Assembly: GCF_001424345.1 (NCBI RefSeq)
Contig: NZ_LMPF01000022.1
Span: forward strand, 116,122 to 180,121
From: Burkholderia sp. Leaf177
GTDB taxonomy: Bacteria > Pseudomonadota > Gammaproteobacteria > Burkholderiales > Burkholderiaceae
Direction: 5' to 3'
DNA: 64,000 bases
The position numbers were made by a program, and so were the translations under genes. Positions within the stretch are counted from its first letter, which is position 1; each line of letters begins with the position of its first letter. A model generated the notes under the pieces. The model was not told the origin of the DNA. It worked only from the letters and a program-made list of their open reading frames with translations, and made no database searches. Shown one piece after another: positions 45,711-55,646 of the stretch.

Positions 45711-46415
45711 TCAGTCCAGCAGGGCGAGGTAAGCGCGATCAATTTGGGCACTGACGCCGGCAGCCAGCGCCGAGTCGGCAAGCAACTGGGTCCACTCGAA
45801 CCGCTCGTCGGGGTCCGTTATCGTGCTCAGTTTTGCCTTCAGCTCATCGCGGCTCGCGGCGAGTTCACTCACCGTTTTTCCGGCAGCGCCCGCCGCACTG
45901 TAGGCGGGGCTTTGCATCAGGACGGCTTGCTGGTTCAGGACAAACGTGCGCGCACGCTTGTGGTATTCGAACAGAGGTGCAAATTCATCGGAGAGCACAC
46001 TGTTTTTCTTCGCCCGATTAAACAGGAGACGAATTTTCGAAGGTTCGACATCGAATGCGGCAAGCTCTTCAATGGTCGAACGCGTGTCTTTCTGTTGCTT
46101 CGCATCGGGCACCGTCGGCACGACGTACAAGTCGAATATTTCCTGCGATCCCGCATAGTCGGACATCAGCCCAATGAAATCCTCTACATTCGATGCGCCG
46201 ACGTCGACCACGGCATCGTCGACCGACAGCAACCATGCGTAGAGCTTTCCGAATTCTTCACCACGCAGCGTTTTTTGAGTCGCATCCTTCGTCTCATCTG
46301 AGTTGATTGACTCGATCGCACGCACTTGCGCGTGCGGCATATGGGGAGCAAGCATGTGACGTACGACGGTGCTTTTGCCGACGTTTCCAGAGAAATTGAT
46401 GACAGCGATTTTCAT
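45711..46415 (-). CDS. ParA/StbB-like ATPase
   Basis: 234 residues. A deviant Walker A, NFSGNVGKST, opens the protein (MKIAVINFSG), and DDAVVDVGASN acts as Walker B. LYVVPTVPDAKQQKDT and IRLLFNRAKK follow, typical of the MinD/ParA class used by StbB-type plasmid stability proteins. It may control positioning of the element and couple inheritance to transfer. Downstream of the LPD7 gene by 63 bases and upstream of the StbC-like gene. Confidence 0.82.
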   Translation of the reverse strand: MKIAVINFSGNVGKSTVVRHMLAPHMPHAQVRAIESINSDETKDATQKTLRGEEFGKLYAWLLSVDDAVVDVGASNVEDFIGLMSDYAGSQEIFDLYVVPTVPDAKQQKDTRSTIEELAAFDVEPSKIRLLFNRAKKNSVLSDEFAPLFEYHKRARTFVLNQQAVLMQSPAYSAAGAAGKTVSELAASRDELKAKLSTITDPDERFEWTQLLADSALAAGVSAQIDRAYLALLD

Positions 46416-46478
46416 TACATGTTTCCTCGTTAGCCAGGCGCCAGAGCTATCTACAGTTGCGCCCGGCGATCATCGGGA

Positions 46479-48860
46479 TTAGCGAGCGACGCTCGGCGCG
46501 CTTTGCTTGGCAACGTCGCGCTCTGGGTTGCGTTTTGGTTTGGGCACTTCGGTGACCATTTGACGAGCCTCGCGGTCAACATCAACTTGCGCTAAGCGCG
46601 TGTCGATCGCAGGCTTCAGGTCCTGCGCGGCAGAGCCGGCTTTTTGATGCTCAGCCTGCACCGCGACTCCGGCCTGTAGGCGTTCTGCCAGCCGGTCCAT
46701 CACTTCGCGCACGACGTTATCGGGCTGACCCGCAAGCGCCTTCTCGACTTGCTCGCGCAAGCCTGCGACGTTCATCGCGACGGCTGCTAGGTCCTGGCTT
46801 CCGGGTAACTGCTTTTCTTGCTTCTGTATCTCCCAGACGTTCAGGCGCGTATCGATCTGATCGATTCGGATGACCTTTCCGTCGACATCCTTGACTGGCC
46901 GGTTGACGGTGACTGGGCGGGAGCCAAGATTTTCAAGTGTCAGTGCATCGCCTGGTTGCACGCCTGAGTCGCGGACTGCTCGCTCCAGATCCTTTCCCCA
47001 CACGGTCTTCGTTGCCCCGTCGGGATCGCTATAGGAAACGTAGTAGCTGTCAGCGTTGTCCTTGTCATTTTTATATGGCGCGGCACCATGCCCCAACAGC
47101 ACGCTTTGACCAACTTGCTCTGGCGCGGGGCGCGTTTCGTCAGCGGCGCGTCTGACTGGGGCTTCAGGAACGGTTGCCGCCGCTGCCACTGCCTGCGATG
47201 AATGAGCCACAGGAGCCACAGGAGCCACAGGAGTTGCACGGGAGGCAGCAGCGGTCGCGGCATCAGTTGATTGCGGCTCCGGAGATATCGCCGCTTCGGA
47301 TGTGGCTACGGCTGGCGCGACATTAGAGGGTCCGCTGCGTGCGTCGTCCGGGGCCTGTTTCGGCGCCGGTGTGGGTGTCAGCGCGAATGTCGATGGCGAC
47401 AACGGCTGGGGGGCTGAAGGCGAGCGCTTGCCGGCCGTGATGATCAGCGCGTCGCGTTCACGCCGTGCCTCTTCAAGCATCGCTCGATCCTGCTCTTGAG
47501 GCTCAAATCCGTGCGTTTTCATGCCAGCCAGCGTGGCTTCCATCCACATGTTACGGCGAAACACTTTGGTTCCCTTCAGTGTGACCTGTTGCCAGCCCTT
47601 CGCTATCGCGACGGTCACCATGTCAGCTGCCGTACCCCGGTCCTCTCCACCCGTGGCCAAGCGGGGGCCTTTGTCGGTGAACTTCGGCTTGTGGTTATCG
47701 GAGTTACCGGGATCTTTTTCGTCGAATCGCCAGAAATCGCCATCGCGCACGACGTATCGCGAGGCAATAGCCTCAGGTATGGCGTAGCCGTCCTTGGTCA
47801 TGACCGCCGGCGAAAATATTTCGTTACCGCTGTCCGGGCGGTCACGACCAATAAGCGAGCGCGTAAATGCGTCCAGCAACCACGCTCCAGCATTGCGACG
47901 CGGCGCCTTGTCTTCCGCCTCACGACGCTTCTCAGCGTCCGACACCTCATTGGGTGACTGTTCGAGCTTCGGTGCCGGTACCGCCTCTATGGCGTTTTCT
48001 TCGACTGCCTCGCTGGTGGCCGCGGCCGGAGTTCCGCGCGGTATTGCTTCCGGTGTGGCATCTGTGGCATTTGTCTCCTGCAAATTCGCTGGGACGTCGA
48101 CAGCTGAGACGGGATCGGAGGACGCGGCGACCCCTAACGGTTCAGCCTGCGGACCGCTCGCATCAGGTGTCAGGGTTTTCGTGGCTGACTCCGACAGTAC
48201 ACCGCTCGGCGTTGTGTCCGCCACTTCACGAGTTGCCTGGGTTGGCGCAACGGGCTCATTCGAGTCGACGCTGTGCACCCCACCGGGGGCGGCCGCAGCA
48301 GGTGCTTCCACAACGCCGTCGATCCCCAACGCCGGTCCTTCAACATCGACTTCTCCGCGTGCGATGAGCACCCGCAGTGCCTCGCGCTCAAGACCATAAT
48401 CGACCAGCGACAACGCTTCGCGGTATTGCGGCATACGCATGTTGTCGACAATCGTTTCAAAAGCTATCTCGCGCGCTTGCGGATCGGTGATCGCCTTCAG
48501 ATCTTCGGAGTCCCCTGACGCCCACACCCGGTAGGCTCTTTCTCCTCCCAGGTCCGATAACACACCGACGGCCAGCAACCCGTCGCCGCTATTACGCGAA
48601 GCGATCCGCTCCTGAGGGGACGCGATAGCGTCCGGCAAGCCGTTCGGATCAGTTTGGCGTGCTGGCTGAAGCGCTGGTGTTACATGTGAATCATCGGGGG
48701 CGGCACCTTCAGGTGCTACGCGGCCGTCGCGAGCCCTCGCAAAGAAGGCTTCGCGGGCCTCCCTCACTGCGACCACTTCGGGCGTTTCAGGTGTGTTCGG
48801 CGCTGCACCGGTAGCATCGTTGCCTTCCCTCGATGCATTAACAGGATTGTTTTCAGCCAT
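46479..48860 (-). CDS. Large LPD7-domain conjugation-associated protein
   Basis: 793 residues. Ordered parts alternate with Pro/Ala/Glu-rich linkers. Residues ~360-460 (ASRYVVRDGDFWRF, RLATGGEDRGTAADMVTVAIAKGWQQVTLKGTKVFRRNMWMEA) are an LPD7 domain. A KfrB-like strand set, YYVSYSDPDGATKTVWGKDLERAV, lies near 610-635. A VAP tandem repeat at ~545 is a 9-base DNA repeat. The protein is probably delivered into or active in the recipient along with the DNA, as proposed for polyvalent plasmid proteins; this is inference. It overlaps the virD4 stop by 8 bases. Confidence 0.72.
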   Translation of the reverse strand: MAENNPVNASREGNDATGAAPNTPETPEVVAVREAREAFFARARDGRVAPEGAAPDDSHVTPALQPARQTDPNGLPDAIASPQERIASRNSGDGLLAVGVLSDLGGERAYRVWASGDSEDLKAITDPQAREIAFETIVDNMRMPQYREALSLVDYGLEREALRVLIARGEVDVEGPALGIDGVVEAPAAAAPGGVHSVDSNEPVAPTQATREVADTTPSGVLSESATKTLTPDASGPQAEPLGVAASSDPVSAVDVPANLQETNATDATPEAIPRGTPAAATSEAVEENAIEAVPAPKLEQSPNEVSDAEKRREAEDKAPRRNAGAWLLDAFTRSLIGRDRPDSGNEIFSPAVMTKDGYAIPEAIASRYVVRDGDFWRFDEKDPGNSDNHKPKFTDKGPRLATGGEDRGTAADMVTVAIAKGWQQVTLKGTKVFRRNMWMEATLAGMKTHGFEPQEQDRAMLEEARRERDALIITAGKRSPSAPQPLSPSTFALTPTPAPKQAPDDARSGPSNVAPAVATSEAAISPEPQSTDAATAAASRATPVAPVAPVAHSSQAVAAAATVPEAPVRRAADETRPAPEQVGQSVLLGHGAAPYKNDKDNADSYYVSYSDPDGATKTVWGKDLERAVRDSGVQPGDALTLENLGSRPVTVNRPVKDVDGKVIRIDQIDTRLNVWEIQKQEKQLPGSQDLAAVAMNVAGLREQVEKALAGQPDNVVREVMDRLAERLQAGVAVQAEHQKAGSAAQDLKPAIDTRLAQVDVDREARQMVTEVPKPKRNPERDVAKQSAPSVAR

Positions 48861-50862
48861 GAGTCAGTTCCTCTTGGATAGGCGAACGCGTGCCATCAGG
48901 CGCACTCGCCCGGCTAGCTGTATCCGCAAAGTTAAATTGAATGCCGGTCAGTTCCAGCAAGTCGGCATAAACGCCTTCAGCGAGCGCGGCCGCGAGCGCA
49001 ACCGACACCTCGGCATCCCGCATCGCAACGAGATCCGTCGCACGCGCGACGCGCGTACCATCCGCACGGCGTGCTACGGTTGCGGTGCGCCGCTTCGCTT
49101 GCCATTCGATCGGATCAATGACCGGCACATCGCTCGTGCAGAGCTCGTTTGCGCCAGCGGCTTGCTTGAGCTGCGCCTCAGTTGGCAGTTCATCGCCCAA
49201 GGCACGGAGCGATGGGCTCATTTCCTTGAGACGGTCGACAAAGAGGGGATCGGTATAGTAAAAAGCCTTCTTACAGCGAATCGGCTTGCCGAAGCCCATC
49301 AGGATCTGCTCGTCCTGCGACATCTCCTCGAGCTCCTGCGGCATCATCAACGCGCGCTTTTGGTCGGAATGGTTTTCGCCGCGCGGCTTGCCCGGGGTTC
49401 TGCTTTTCGATACCGAGGTCTCGGTGAAAAACCCAAGGGCGTCGGAAAGGTCCTTCGCTTCGCCATGATCCTTGGGTGGATAGACGACTTTGGCTGCATG
49501 GTTCACCACCAGCGTGCGCGTGCCTTCTTTGCCATACAACGAGGGCCGCTCCATCTGCGAAATCGCCTGGATAATCGTCAGCAGCCGCAGGTTAAAGCCC
49601 GCGATAAAGGCGTTCGATGTATCGATGATGTTCACCTTGCCGATCGCCGTGAACTCGTCCAAAACCAGCGTGCACTGGTATTTCAGCGAAGGGTCGTGCT
49701 CAGGTAGGACCGATGTGTTCAAATCGGTCAGCTGCGAGAAGAACAGGTTCACTAGCAATCCGGCGTCGTCGAGCCGGTTCGGCTGAATGCCGATGTAAAT
49801 CGTCATGCGTTGGCGGCGCACTTCGTTAATGTCGAATGATGAATGGCTGGTTGCGGCGTCGACGATTGGGTTATCGAAGATCAGCAGCGGCGCATTGAAA
49901 GTCGACAAGATCGAAGACAGCACCTCATCGCCCGACGCGAGGAAACGGTTCAATGCACCGGTGCAGGCCTCAGACAGACCTTTGGTGGCCCGCAACTGCG
50001 TGATGTGCTCCTTGATCGGCTTGCCCATGCCGGACGACTGACGGAAGATCTCGCCAAGCGTGCAATAGCGCTCTTGGGTCGCGGTCTCCATGAGATAGAG
50101 ACTCAGACCCACGAACAGATTGCGCGCCAGGTCATTCCAGAACTTGGTTTTAGCCTCGACATTGGTCGGATAGAACTTGAGGCCAATCGCCTGCACATCA
50201 CCAATGCGAAGATGCTCCGGGCGATGCGCGATCGAGTCGAACACGTTCCACCCGTGCGACTTGCCATCTTCCGCAAAGGGCGCCCACAGGAATACCTTCT
50301 GCCCATACTTTTGCCGGTAGGCGGACGTGTACTTATAGTTCTCCAGCTTCAAGTCCAGGACGACCATCGAATCCGGATAGGTGAGGAGATTCGGGATCGC
50401 CACTGCCACGCCTTTCCCCGATCGCGTAGGCGCGGCGAGCATGACAAATTGCTGGCCCGGAAAAGTCAGATATTTGCCTCGATACTTGCCGACGATCAGC
50501 GCGGGCTTGCCGTCTTCGCCATCGAGTAATCCGGTCTTGCGGATTTCATGCGCCTTCGCGAACCGAGCACTGCCATGAAGCTCGCGTTTGGCCGTACCGA
50601 ACGCAGCAAAGCAAGCAGCCGTGATCGCACCAACGGGAATGGCCATCGACACAAACGTACATGCGGCAAGCGCTTTCTTGACGGCAGGTACATCGCCATA
50701 GGCATGCCAGTAGTCGCGCAACGTAAAGATGCCAACCACCGACGACGGCAAGTGCTGCATTTTTGCGAAGAGCGCAGCGCCCGCGTACTGGCCGCCCACC
50801 GCAACGGCCGCTACGCCAACGGCCGCCAGCGCGCTCACGAGGATTCTTGAATGGTTTCTCAT
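48853..50862 (-). CDS. virD4: Type IV coupling protein VirD4/TraG
   Basis: 669 residues from ATG 50862, seven bases after the previous stop. Two N-terminal membrane helices (LVSALAAVGVAAVAVG and FVSMAIPVGAITAACFAAF), then Walker A APTRSGKGVAVAIPNLL and Walker B TLVLDEFTAIGK, with QAISQMERPSLYG typical of VirD4. This hexameric ATPase brings the relaxase-DNA complex to the secretion channel. Confidence 0.95.
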   Translation of the reverse strand: MRNHSRILVSALAAVGVAAVAVGGQYAGAALFAKMQHLPSSVVGIFTLRDYWHAYGDVPAVKKALAACTFVSMAIPVGAITAACFAAFGTAKRELHGSARFAKAHEIRKTGLLDGEDGKPALIVGKYRGKYLTFPGQQFVMLAAPTRSGKGVAVAIPNLLTYPDSMVVLDLKLENYKYTSAYRQKYGQKVFLWAPFAEDGKSHGWNVFDSIAHRPEHLRIGDVQAIGLKFYPTNVEAKTKFWNDLARNLFVGLSLYLMETATQERYCTLGEIFRQSSGMGKPIKEHITQLRATKGLSEACTGALNRFLASGDEVLSSILSTFNAPLLIFDNPIVDAATSHSSFDINEVRRQRMTIYIGIQPNRLDDAGLLVNLFFSQLTDLNTSVLPEHDPSLKYQCTLVLDEFTAIGKVNIIDTSNAFIAGFNLRLLTIIQAISQMERPSLYGKEGTRTLVVNHAAKVVYPPKDHGEAKDLSDALGFFTETSVSKSRTPGKPRGENHSDQKRALMMPQELEEMSQDEQILMGFGKPIRCKKAFYYTDPLFVDRLKEMSPSLRALGDELPTEAQLKQAAGANELCTSDVPVIDPIEWQAKRRTATVARRADGTRVARATDLVAMRDAEVSVALAAALAEGVYADLLELTGIQFNFADTASRASAPDGTRSPIQEELTHG

Positions 50863-50869
50863 AGGTGGC

Positions 50870-51250
50870 CTAGAAGAAGTTGACGGCCACGCCGGGACCG
50901 AACTGGCGAAATTGGCAAGCCGATATGCAAAGCCCGTCAATTTGGTCGACCACGCTGCAGTCGAGGCGTTCTCCCGTACGAACCTGCGCCGGCGTCGGCA
51001 GTTCACGATGGCCACCACTACGGAAAGTCAGGCAGAGACCTGAGCGAGTGCCGACGACATCAAATGCGACGGCACCGACCATGCCGGACTGAAACAGGTT
51101 GCAGGTGACATTGATTACTAGTCCCACCACCGCTTCGATGCTCGCAGCCATCTCTTCAATTTGAGCGGCCCAATCACCGGCAGCGATCAAACCAATGGCA
51201 GCATCGAAATCGAACATGGGCGTTTCGGACGTTTCGCACCGGGTATTCAT
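50870..51250 (-). CDS. Hypothetical protein between virB11 and virD4
   Basis: 126 residues from ATG 51250, which overlaps the virB11 stop (ATGA). FDFDAAIGLIAAGDWAAQIEEMAA is helical; VINVTCNLFQ, AFDVVGTRSGLCLTFRSGG and CSVVDQIDGLC are beta-strands with several cysteines. No family recognised. Its fixed place suggests a role in the secretion system. Confidence 0.65.
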   Translation of the reverse strand: MNTRCETSETPMFDFDAAIGLIAAGDWAAQIEEMAASIEAVVGLVINVTCNLFQSGMVGAVAFDVVGTRSGLCLTFRSGGHRELPTPAQVRTGERLDCSVVDQIDGLCISACQFRQFGPGVAVNFF

Positions 51251-52398
51251 GCGAGCCCCCTCAGGAGCTTCCACTTCTCCACCGGGTCATAATGGATCTG
51301 GGTCAGGCGCTTTTTCTCCATGAAAAGCACGAGGTCAATCGTGGTCTTGACCTCGTGCAGGATGTAGTTCCAGTCGAGCGTTTGACCGACCTGGCTTGCC
51401 TTTACCAGCGTCGCGATGCGTGAGAACGCAGACGCGCAGTCGTTGGCGTGAACCGAGGTCATGCCGCCATCCGTACCGGTATTGAGAAGCGTGAGGTAAT
51501 CCCAGGTCTCGTCGCCGCGCAATTCGGTCAGGAACACGCGGTCGAACTTCATGCGCAGCGTCGAGCGGACGATCTCTTTTGCCGGCAGGTTGTCACTAAA
51601 GAACATGTGCACGTGATTGAGGTGATTCGGCAACGACAGCTCATGCGTGTCTTCAATCGTGCCAATGCGCGTCGTGGCTGGCACGAGGTCGGCCAACATT
51701 TTCATGAGGGTTGTTTTGCCAGACCCGACGCCACCCACGGTCACAATGTTGAGCTTGTGCTTGATCGCAAGCTCTAATAGCCGTGCGACGTTGCGCGACG
51801 CTTTGGCCGCCAGCATCTCCAGTTCAAAGTGCGCGAGGGCGACGCCGGCCGGCACGAAGTCAATCGGCGCGGCATCCTGAAAACTGTTCTCCAGCAGATC
51901 CGGCAGTTTTCGCGCAGCGATTCTCGACGAGAGAACGGAAGGGGACATATCGTCAAAGCCAGCCAGCGTTCCCGCACGCACATAATCGTCCATTGAAAAT
52001 CGAACCGTGCTCGGAATCCGGATAGTCATCGAGACGGTGCCCGACTCGCACGCAGGTGCAATCATGACTTGACCACGTTCGCCATCCGGTAGGCGCACCG
52101 GCTTTATCGGCGCTAACACCGATAAGGGCGGCGTCGCCTTGTTGTAGATCGCCAGCGCGTCGGCCAGTTTCTTGCAAAGATCAAGCGAGAGGGCGGGCGC
52201 TGCGTGCTGCTGCCAGCCGCTCACTGACTCGGTCCAGATCTCGTGCGGACGGTTGATCGATACTTCAGTGACGCCTTGTGTTGCCATTAAGTTGGCGATG
52301 CCGGTCGACGCCAGATAACTGCGGACAGTCTTGCTCGAATCGTAGTGGGTTGTCGGCAGGACGTTACTCACCACGTTACTGTTGATGTTCGAGGTCAT
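51247..52398 (-). CDS. virB11: VirB11 secretion ATPase
   Basis: 383 residues. NRPHEIWTESVSGW in the N-terminal domain, Walker A GGVGSGKTTLMK, the Asp box IGTIEDTHEL, and Walker B and His box FLTELRGDETWDYL and TSVHANDC. It forms a hexamer at the inner membrane that powers pilus assembly and substrate transfer. The start overlaps the virB10 end by 23 bases. Confidence 0.95.
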   Translation of the reverse strand: MTSNINSNVVSNVLPTTHYDSSKTVRSYLASTGIANLMATQGVTEVSINRPHEIWTESVSGWQQHAAPALSLDLCKKLADALAIYNKATPPLSVLAPIKPVRLPDGERGQVMIAPACESGTVSMTIRIPSTVRFSMDDYVRAGTLAGFDDMSPSVLSSRIAARKLPDLLENSFQDAAPIDFVPAGVALAHFELEMLAAKASRNVARLLELAIKHKLNIVTVGGVGSGKTTLMKMLADLVPATTRIGTIEDTHELSLPNHLNHVHMFFSDNLPAKEIVRSTLRMKFDRVFLTELRGDETWDYLTLLNTGTDGGMTSVHANDCASAFSRIATLVKASQVGQTLDWNYILHEVKTTIDLVLFMEKKRLTQIHYDPVEKWKLLRGLA

Positions 52399-53659
52399 AG
52401 ACGCTCCTGAAGTTCACATCGCGTGCCACGAAAATGTTGAGCGCGGAACCCTGATTCGAATACGCGGTCGGCGGGATATCGACGGTGTTTTTGAGGGTGT
52501 CGTCGGCCAGACTCTGGCCCGCAGACGAGGTATTAGAAAATTGGATTTGATTGTTGCCACTGCCGAGCGACCGATTGCTCGCGGCCTGTCCGAAGTCGCC
52601 AATGAGGCTCACCATGATGGCGCCGCCGAAACGGTCCCAGAAATGATTGTCGACGTAGGCTTCGAGGCCGCTTGCGCCAAGCGAGTCGGAACCAGGCGAG
52701 TCGAGCGGGATCGTGACGCCATTGGGCATATCGATGCGCGACCACAGGACGAAGATCCGCGCCTGACCCTGCATGAGGGCGGTGCGCTGCTCGCCAGTGG
52801 CCTCACTGCCACGCTCAACCAAAAGTGTCCGGCCGTCAGCGGAATACACGTCTTGGGTGACGATGCACGAGGTCATGCCAGAGTAGGTCGTGACGATCTT
52901 GGTCTTCTGGGCACAGGGAATGATGATGCCGCGCTTGAGGAGATAGTCCAGATCCGGCAGGAAGCTCGCCTTGACGCTGGGCAAGGCCGAAGGGGTGAGC
53001 CGGTCATCCAGTCCGCCGGCGACACCGCGCGCGACGACAGGGACAAGGCTTGCGCTTTTGCCTTCGCTATTTCTGGCACCATTTGCCCCGCCTTTGTCGT
53101 CGCCGTTGTTCAGCAACACGTCTCCATCGAGGCGGCGCTCCGCAACGGTCTCGATGTGTGGCGCGCTTTGGGCGGCCGCCCCCGCATGACCGCCAGCGCT
53201 TGTCACGGCGACAGCGCTTGCTGGTGCACCGCTTGGCACGGGCATCGACGCCCCTGACTGGGTGGCTGAGATCGACGCCTGTTCGGCGGCCGCCGCCTTC
53301 TCGCGCTTCAAGCGGTCTGCATCCACGGAAAAGTCATGCCCCGTGTCAGCGCCCATTTCTTTCGGCGCCGTGCGCGCATCGGCCTTCGCCTGGTTGTGCT
53401 GGTCCTGCAGTCGCTTGGCGAACATCGCACCGCCTAACGTCACCGTAGCAAGTGCGATTACGGCGATTGCAACGGCCGTCAATTTGTTGACATTCGCTTT
53501 CTTGCGCGTCTGCTTGAGGTTCGGCATTCCGCGGTCGCCGGCCATGTTCGCTGCGCCGGCCGCACCCGCCTCATTGGATATCGAAGACATGCCCGATGCA
53601 TCGCTGTCGTTCCCATGACCTTCGCCTTCATGCCCCGATCCAGCTTCAATTCCGTTCAT
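52376..53659 (-). CDS. virB10: VirB10 channel protein
   Basis: 427 residues. Cytoplasmic Gly/Ala-rich N-terminus, one membrane helix near 61-81 (LTAVAIAVIALATVTLGGAMF), a periplasmic linker, then the conserved core IIPCAQKTKIVTTYSGMTSC, SADGRTLLVERGSEATGEQ and RIDMPNGVTIPLDSPGSDSLG with the outer-membrane antenna region. Spans both membranes with VirB7 and VirB9. Start fused with the virB9 stop (TAATG). Confidence 0.96.
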   Translation of the reverse strand: MNGIEAGSGHEGEGHGNDSDASGMSSISNEAGAAGAANMAGDRGMPNLKQTRKKANVNKLTAVAIAVIALATVTLGGAMFAKRLQDQHNQAKADARTAPKEMGADTGHDFSVDADRLKREKAAAAEQASISATQSGASMPVPSGAPASAVAVTSAGGHAGAAAQSAPHIETVAERRLDGDVLLNNGDDKGGANGARNSEGKSASLVPVVARGVAGGLDDRLTPSALPSVKASFLPDLDYLLKRGIIIPCAQKTKIVTTYSGMTSCIVTQDVYSADGRTLLVERGSEATGEQRTALMQGQARIFVLWSRIDMPNGVTIPLDSPGSDSLGASGLEAYVDNHFWDRFGGAIMVSLIGDFGQAASNRSLGSGNNQIQFSNTSSAGQSLADDTLKNTVDIPPTAYSNQGSALNIFVARDVNFRSVYDLEHQQ

Positions 53660-54519
53660 TACTCGTGCTCCTTCGTAATCCGCACGGTGCCGGGAACCGT
53701 GGTGCCGGTCGTATTGAACTGACCATCTGGCGTATAACCGTTGTTGCGAACCCCCAGCACCGATTTCCCCAGCCGCAACATGAATTTGGCCGCCGTCTCG
53801 TGCACCACGACCGTGTCGCCATCGACATGCGAATTAACCAACGCTTCGGATCCGTCAGGCAGCACGCGGTTGATGTCGGGTAGGTCGCGGGTGGTGGCGT
53901 AACGGAAATACGTGAAGCGACCGTCATCCCACATCGACGTGGGCGCGAGCACTGTGTCGCCCTGCATTTCGTAGTTTTCGTTCGCGTGAAGGGAGGTCGC
54001 CGCGCTGCTGCGTGCACGGTCGGCAGCCAGCGCCTGTTTCCTGGCTGCTGCGCGTGCCTCGCGCGAGCGCGTGTCCGGATACGTGAAGTTCAACGACCAC
54101 ACGGCGGCTTCGCCTCGATCAGCACTCACGAGCTCGATTGCATAGCGCCGGCGGTCTGTGACCACGATCAGATTGGTATCTGCATGTGCTTCAGTAGGCT
54201 TGAACAGGATCCAGTTGCTCTTTGCGCCCACCTTCCAGGCTTTCGAATCGCCCATGCCCATTCCGGACGCGGGACCATCGATCACTTCACCCGACTCCAG
54301 CTGTATAAGCGTCGCGGTACCGGCCCGAAATGGCACGCGGTAGACTTCGCTCGAATCGAACACGGCACATCGGATATGAGCGTCGGCGCCACAGGGCCCA
54401 GGCGTGGTCAACGCATGGGCGGGGAGGGTATACAGGGCGGCCGCAATGGCCGACGATGCGGCCAGCGCGTTCGCGCAAAAGCGGCATTTCGATCCGCGCG
54501 ATTTCAATCTGATGGTCAT
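53659..54519 (-). CDS. virB9: VirB9 channel protein
   Basis: 286 residues with signal peptide ending near YTLPAHA. IRCAVFDSSEVYRVPFRAGTATLIQLESGE, WKVGAKSNWILFKP, NLIVVTDRRRYAIEL and FTYFRYATTRDLPDINRVLPDG are the family blocks. Outer-membrane core subunit that binds VirB7. Its start overlaps the virB8 stop (ATGA). Confidence 0.95.
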   Translation of the reverse strand: MTIRLKSRGSKCRFCANALAASSAIAAALYTLPAHALTTPGPCGADAHIRCAVFDSSEVYRVPFRAGTATLIQLESGEVIDGPASGMGMGDSKAWKVGAKSNWILFKPTEAHADTNLIVVTDRRRYAIELVSADRGEAAVWSLNFTYPDTRSREARAAARKQALAADRARSSAATSLHANENYEMQGDTVLAPTSMWDDGRFTYFRYATTRDLPDINRVLPDGSEALVNSHVDGDTVVVHETAAKFMLRLGKSVLGVRNNGYTPDGQFNTTGTTVPGTVRITKEHE

Positions 54520-55400
54520 TGCGCAGTACCTCGCAGACCATTGGTAGCCGCAGCGCCAGCGGCTACCGGGGACACGGGCTGCAGGCCGGTTGAAGCGGGT
54601 AGCACAGGGGCAGGGGCGTCAGACGCACGCGTCCAGTCGCGGTCGACGACGTAGCTCGTAACGCGAAAACCTGTCGGATCCAGTTCAAGCTCACTCGCCT
54701 TTTCAGGGAGGTGGTCATGCCGGTACGCAATGGTCGCAACCCAATACTCCGTTTTGGGCGGCACGGTGCCGCTCAGCGAGATCAGCTTGCGCGAGAAGAA
54801 CACTTGCGCTGTGCTCCCGACGAACGTGATTGCACCCACGCGCGCGATGACGCGGTACTGGTCTTTCAGCACCTTTTGCGGGGCGTTAGCCAACGCGTAC
54901 ATGGAGATGAACTGGTCACGCTCCTTGTCGGCCGACATCAGCTTGACGGCATCGAACATGTCCTGAATCGTTTCCCAGTCGTAGCTTTCGCGCATCTCGA
55001 CATAGCGGCGCAAATCAGCCCGATCGTTCTTCTCGGTGAAGATCTCCCGGGTGTTCGGTGTCACGTTCAACACGTCGACGACACCCGTCGTATCGTTCAT
55101 GCGCAAGACCGCAGGTGGATTCGGTCTCTTTAGTTGTACTAAAGCAGCCGAGCCAATAATAGATACGACAGCGATTGCACCCATGCCGATCGCAACACGC
55201 CACGCGAGTTTGGTTTGCTTGGCTTGTTGCTCCTGCTTAGACGTTTCGAACTTCAACGCCTGCTGCAAGTACCAACGCCCGGTTGCGATCGCAGGTCCGT
55301 TCTTGTCGCTCGTCGGAGCTTCCCCGGCGTCGGGTGCGGTAACGGCATCGCTGCTCATCACAAGCTCGGAACCCGGCGAGTGCTTGCGTTTTGAAAACAT
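54516..55400 (-). CDS. virB8: VirB8 inner-membrane protein
   Basis: About 294 residues. Of two close ATGs (55406 and 55400) the second is preferred because AAGGGAG is 7 bases before it and only one base before the first. Cytoplasmic N-terminus, membrane helix near 88-108 (AIGMGAIAVVSIIGSAALVQL), then the periplasmic NTF2-like domain with MRESYDWETIQDMFDAVKLMS and EYWVATIAYRHD. Confidence 0.93.
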   Translation of the reverse strand: MFSKRKHSPGSELVMSSDAVTAPDAGEAPTSDKNGPAIATGRWYLQQALKFETSKQEQQAKQTKLAWRVAIGMGAIAVVSIIGSAALVQLKRPNPPAVLRMNDTTGVVDVLNVTPNTREIFTEKNDRADLRRYVEMRESYDWETIQDMFDAVKLMSADKERDQFISMYALANAPQKVLKDQYRVIARVGAITFVGSTAQVFFSRKLISLSGTVPPKTEYWVATIAYRHDHLPEKASELELDPTGFRVTSYVVDRDWTRASDAPAPVLPASTGLQPVSPVAAGAAATNGLRGTAQ

Positions 55401-55402
55401 GG

Positions 55403-55564
55403 TCATACTCCCTTGGGCGCGGTCGACAATGGCACTGAGGATGACGACGGCAACGACGACGGATGATTGACGGGCACCCATGCCCCCGACGGTTGCGGTG
55501 GCTGAGGCGGAGAGCACCCCGCTAGGAACGCGACGACGAGCGCGCTGATCGATAAGGATTTCAT
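55403..55564 (-). CDS. virB7: VirB7-like small lipoprotein
   Basis: A 53-residue gene from ATG 55564 to TGA 55403-55405, lying directly before virB8. It is a lipoprotein by sequence: signal LSISALVVAFLAGC with lipobox LAGC, followed by PPQPPQPSG and a Ser/Pro-rich end. Size, lipobox and place match VirB7/TrwH, which anchors VirB9 in the outer membrane. Its stop overlaps the first possible virB8 ATG. Confidence 0.85.
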   Translation of the reverse strand: MKSLSISALVVAFLAGCSPPQPPQPSGAWVPVNHPSSLPSSSSVPLSTAPKGV

Positions 55565-55646
55565 AGGTCCAAGACTCCATGGGTGAGCAGAACGAACTTA
55601 CGGTGACCGGCGAAGGCTAACGGAGTAATCCCTGCCGACTAATCGC

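Noticed and set aside
47205-47245. Nine-base tandem repeat GCCACAGGA as a mobile-element or iteron signal
   Set aside because: It encodes Val-Ala-Pro repeats in a disordered linker of the LPD7 protein.
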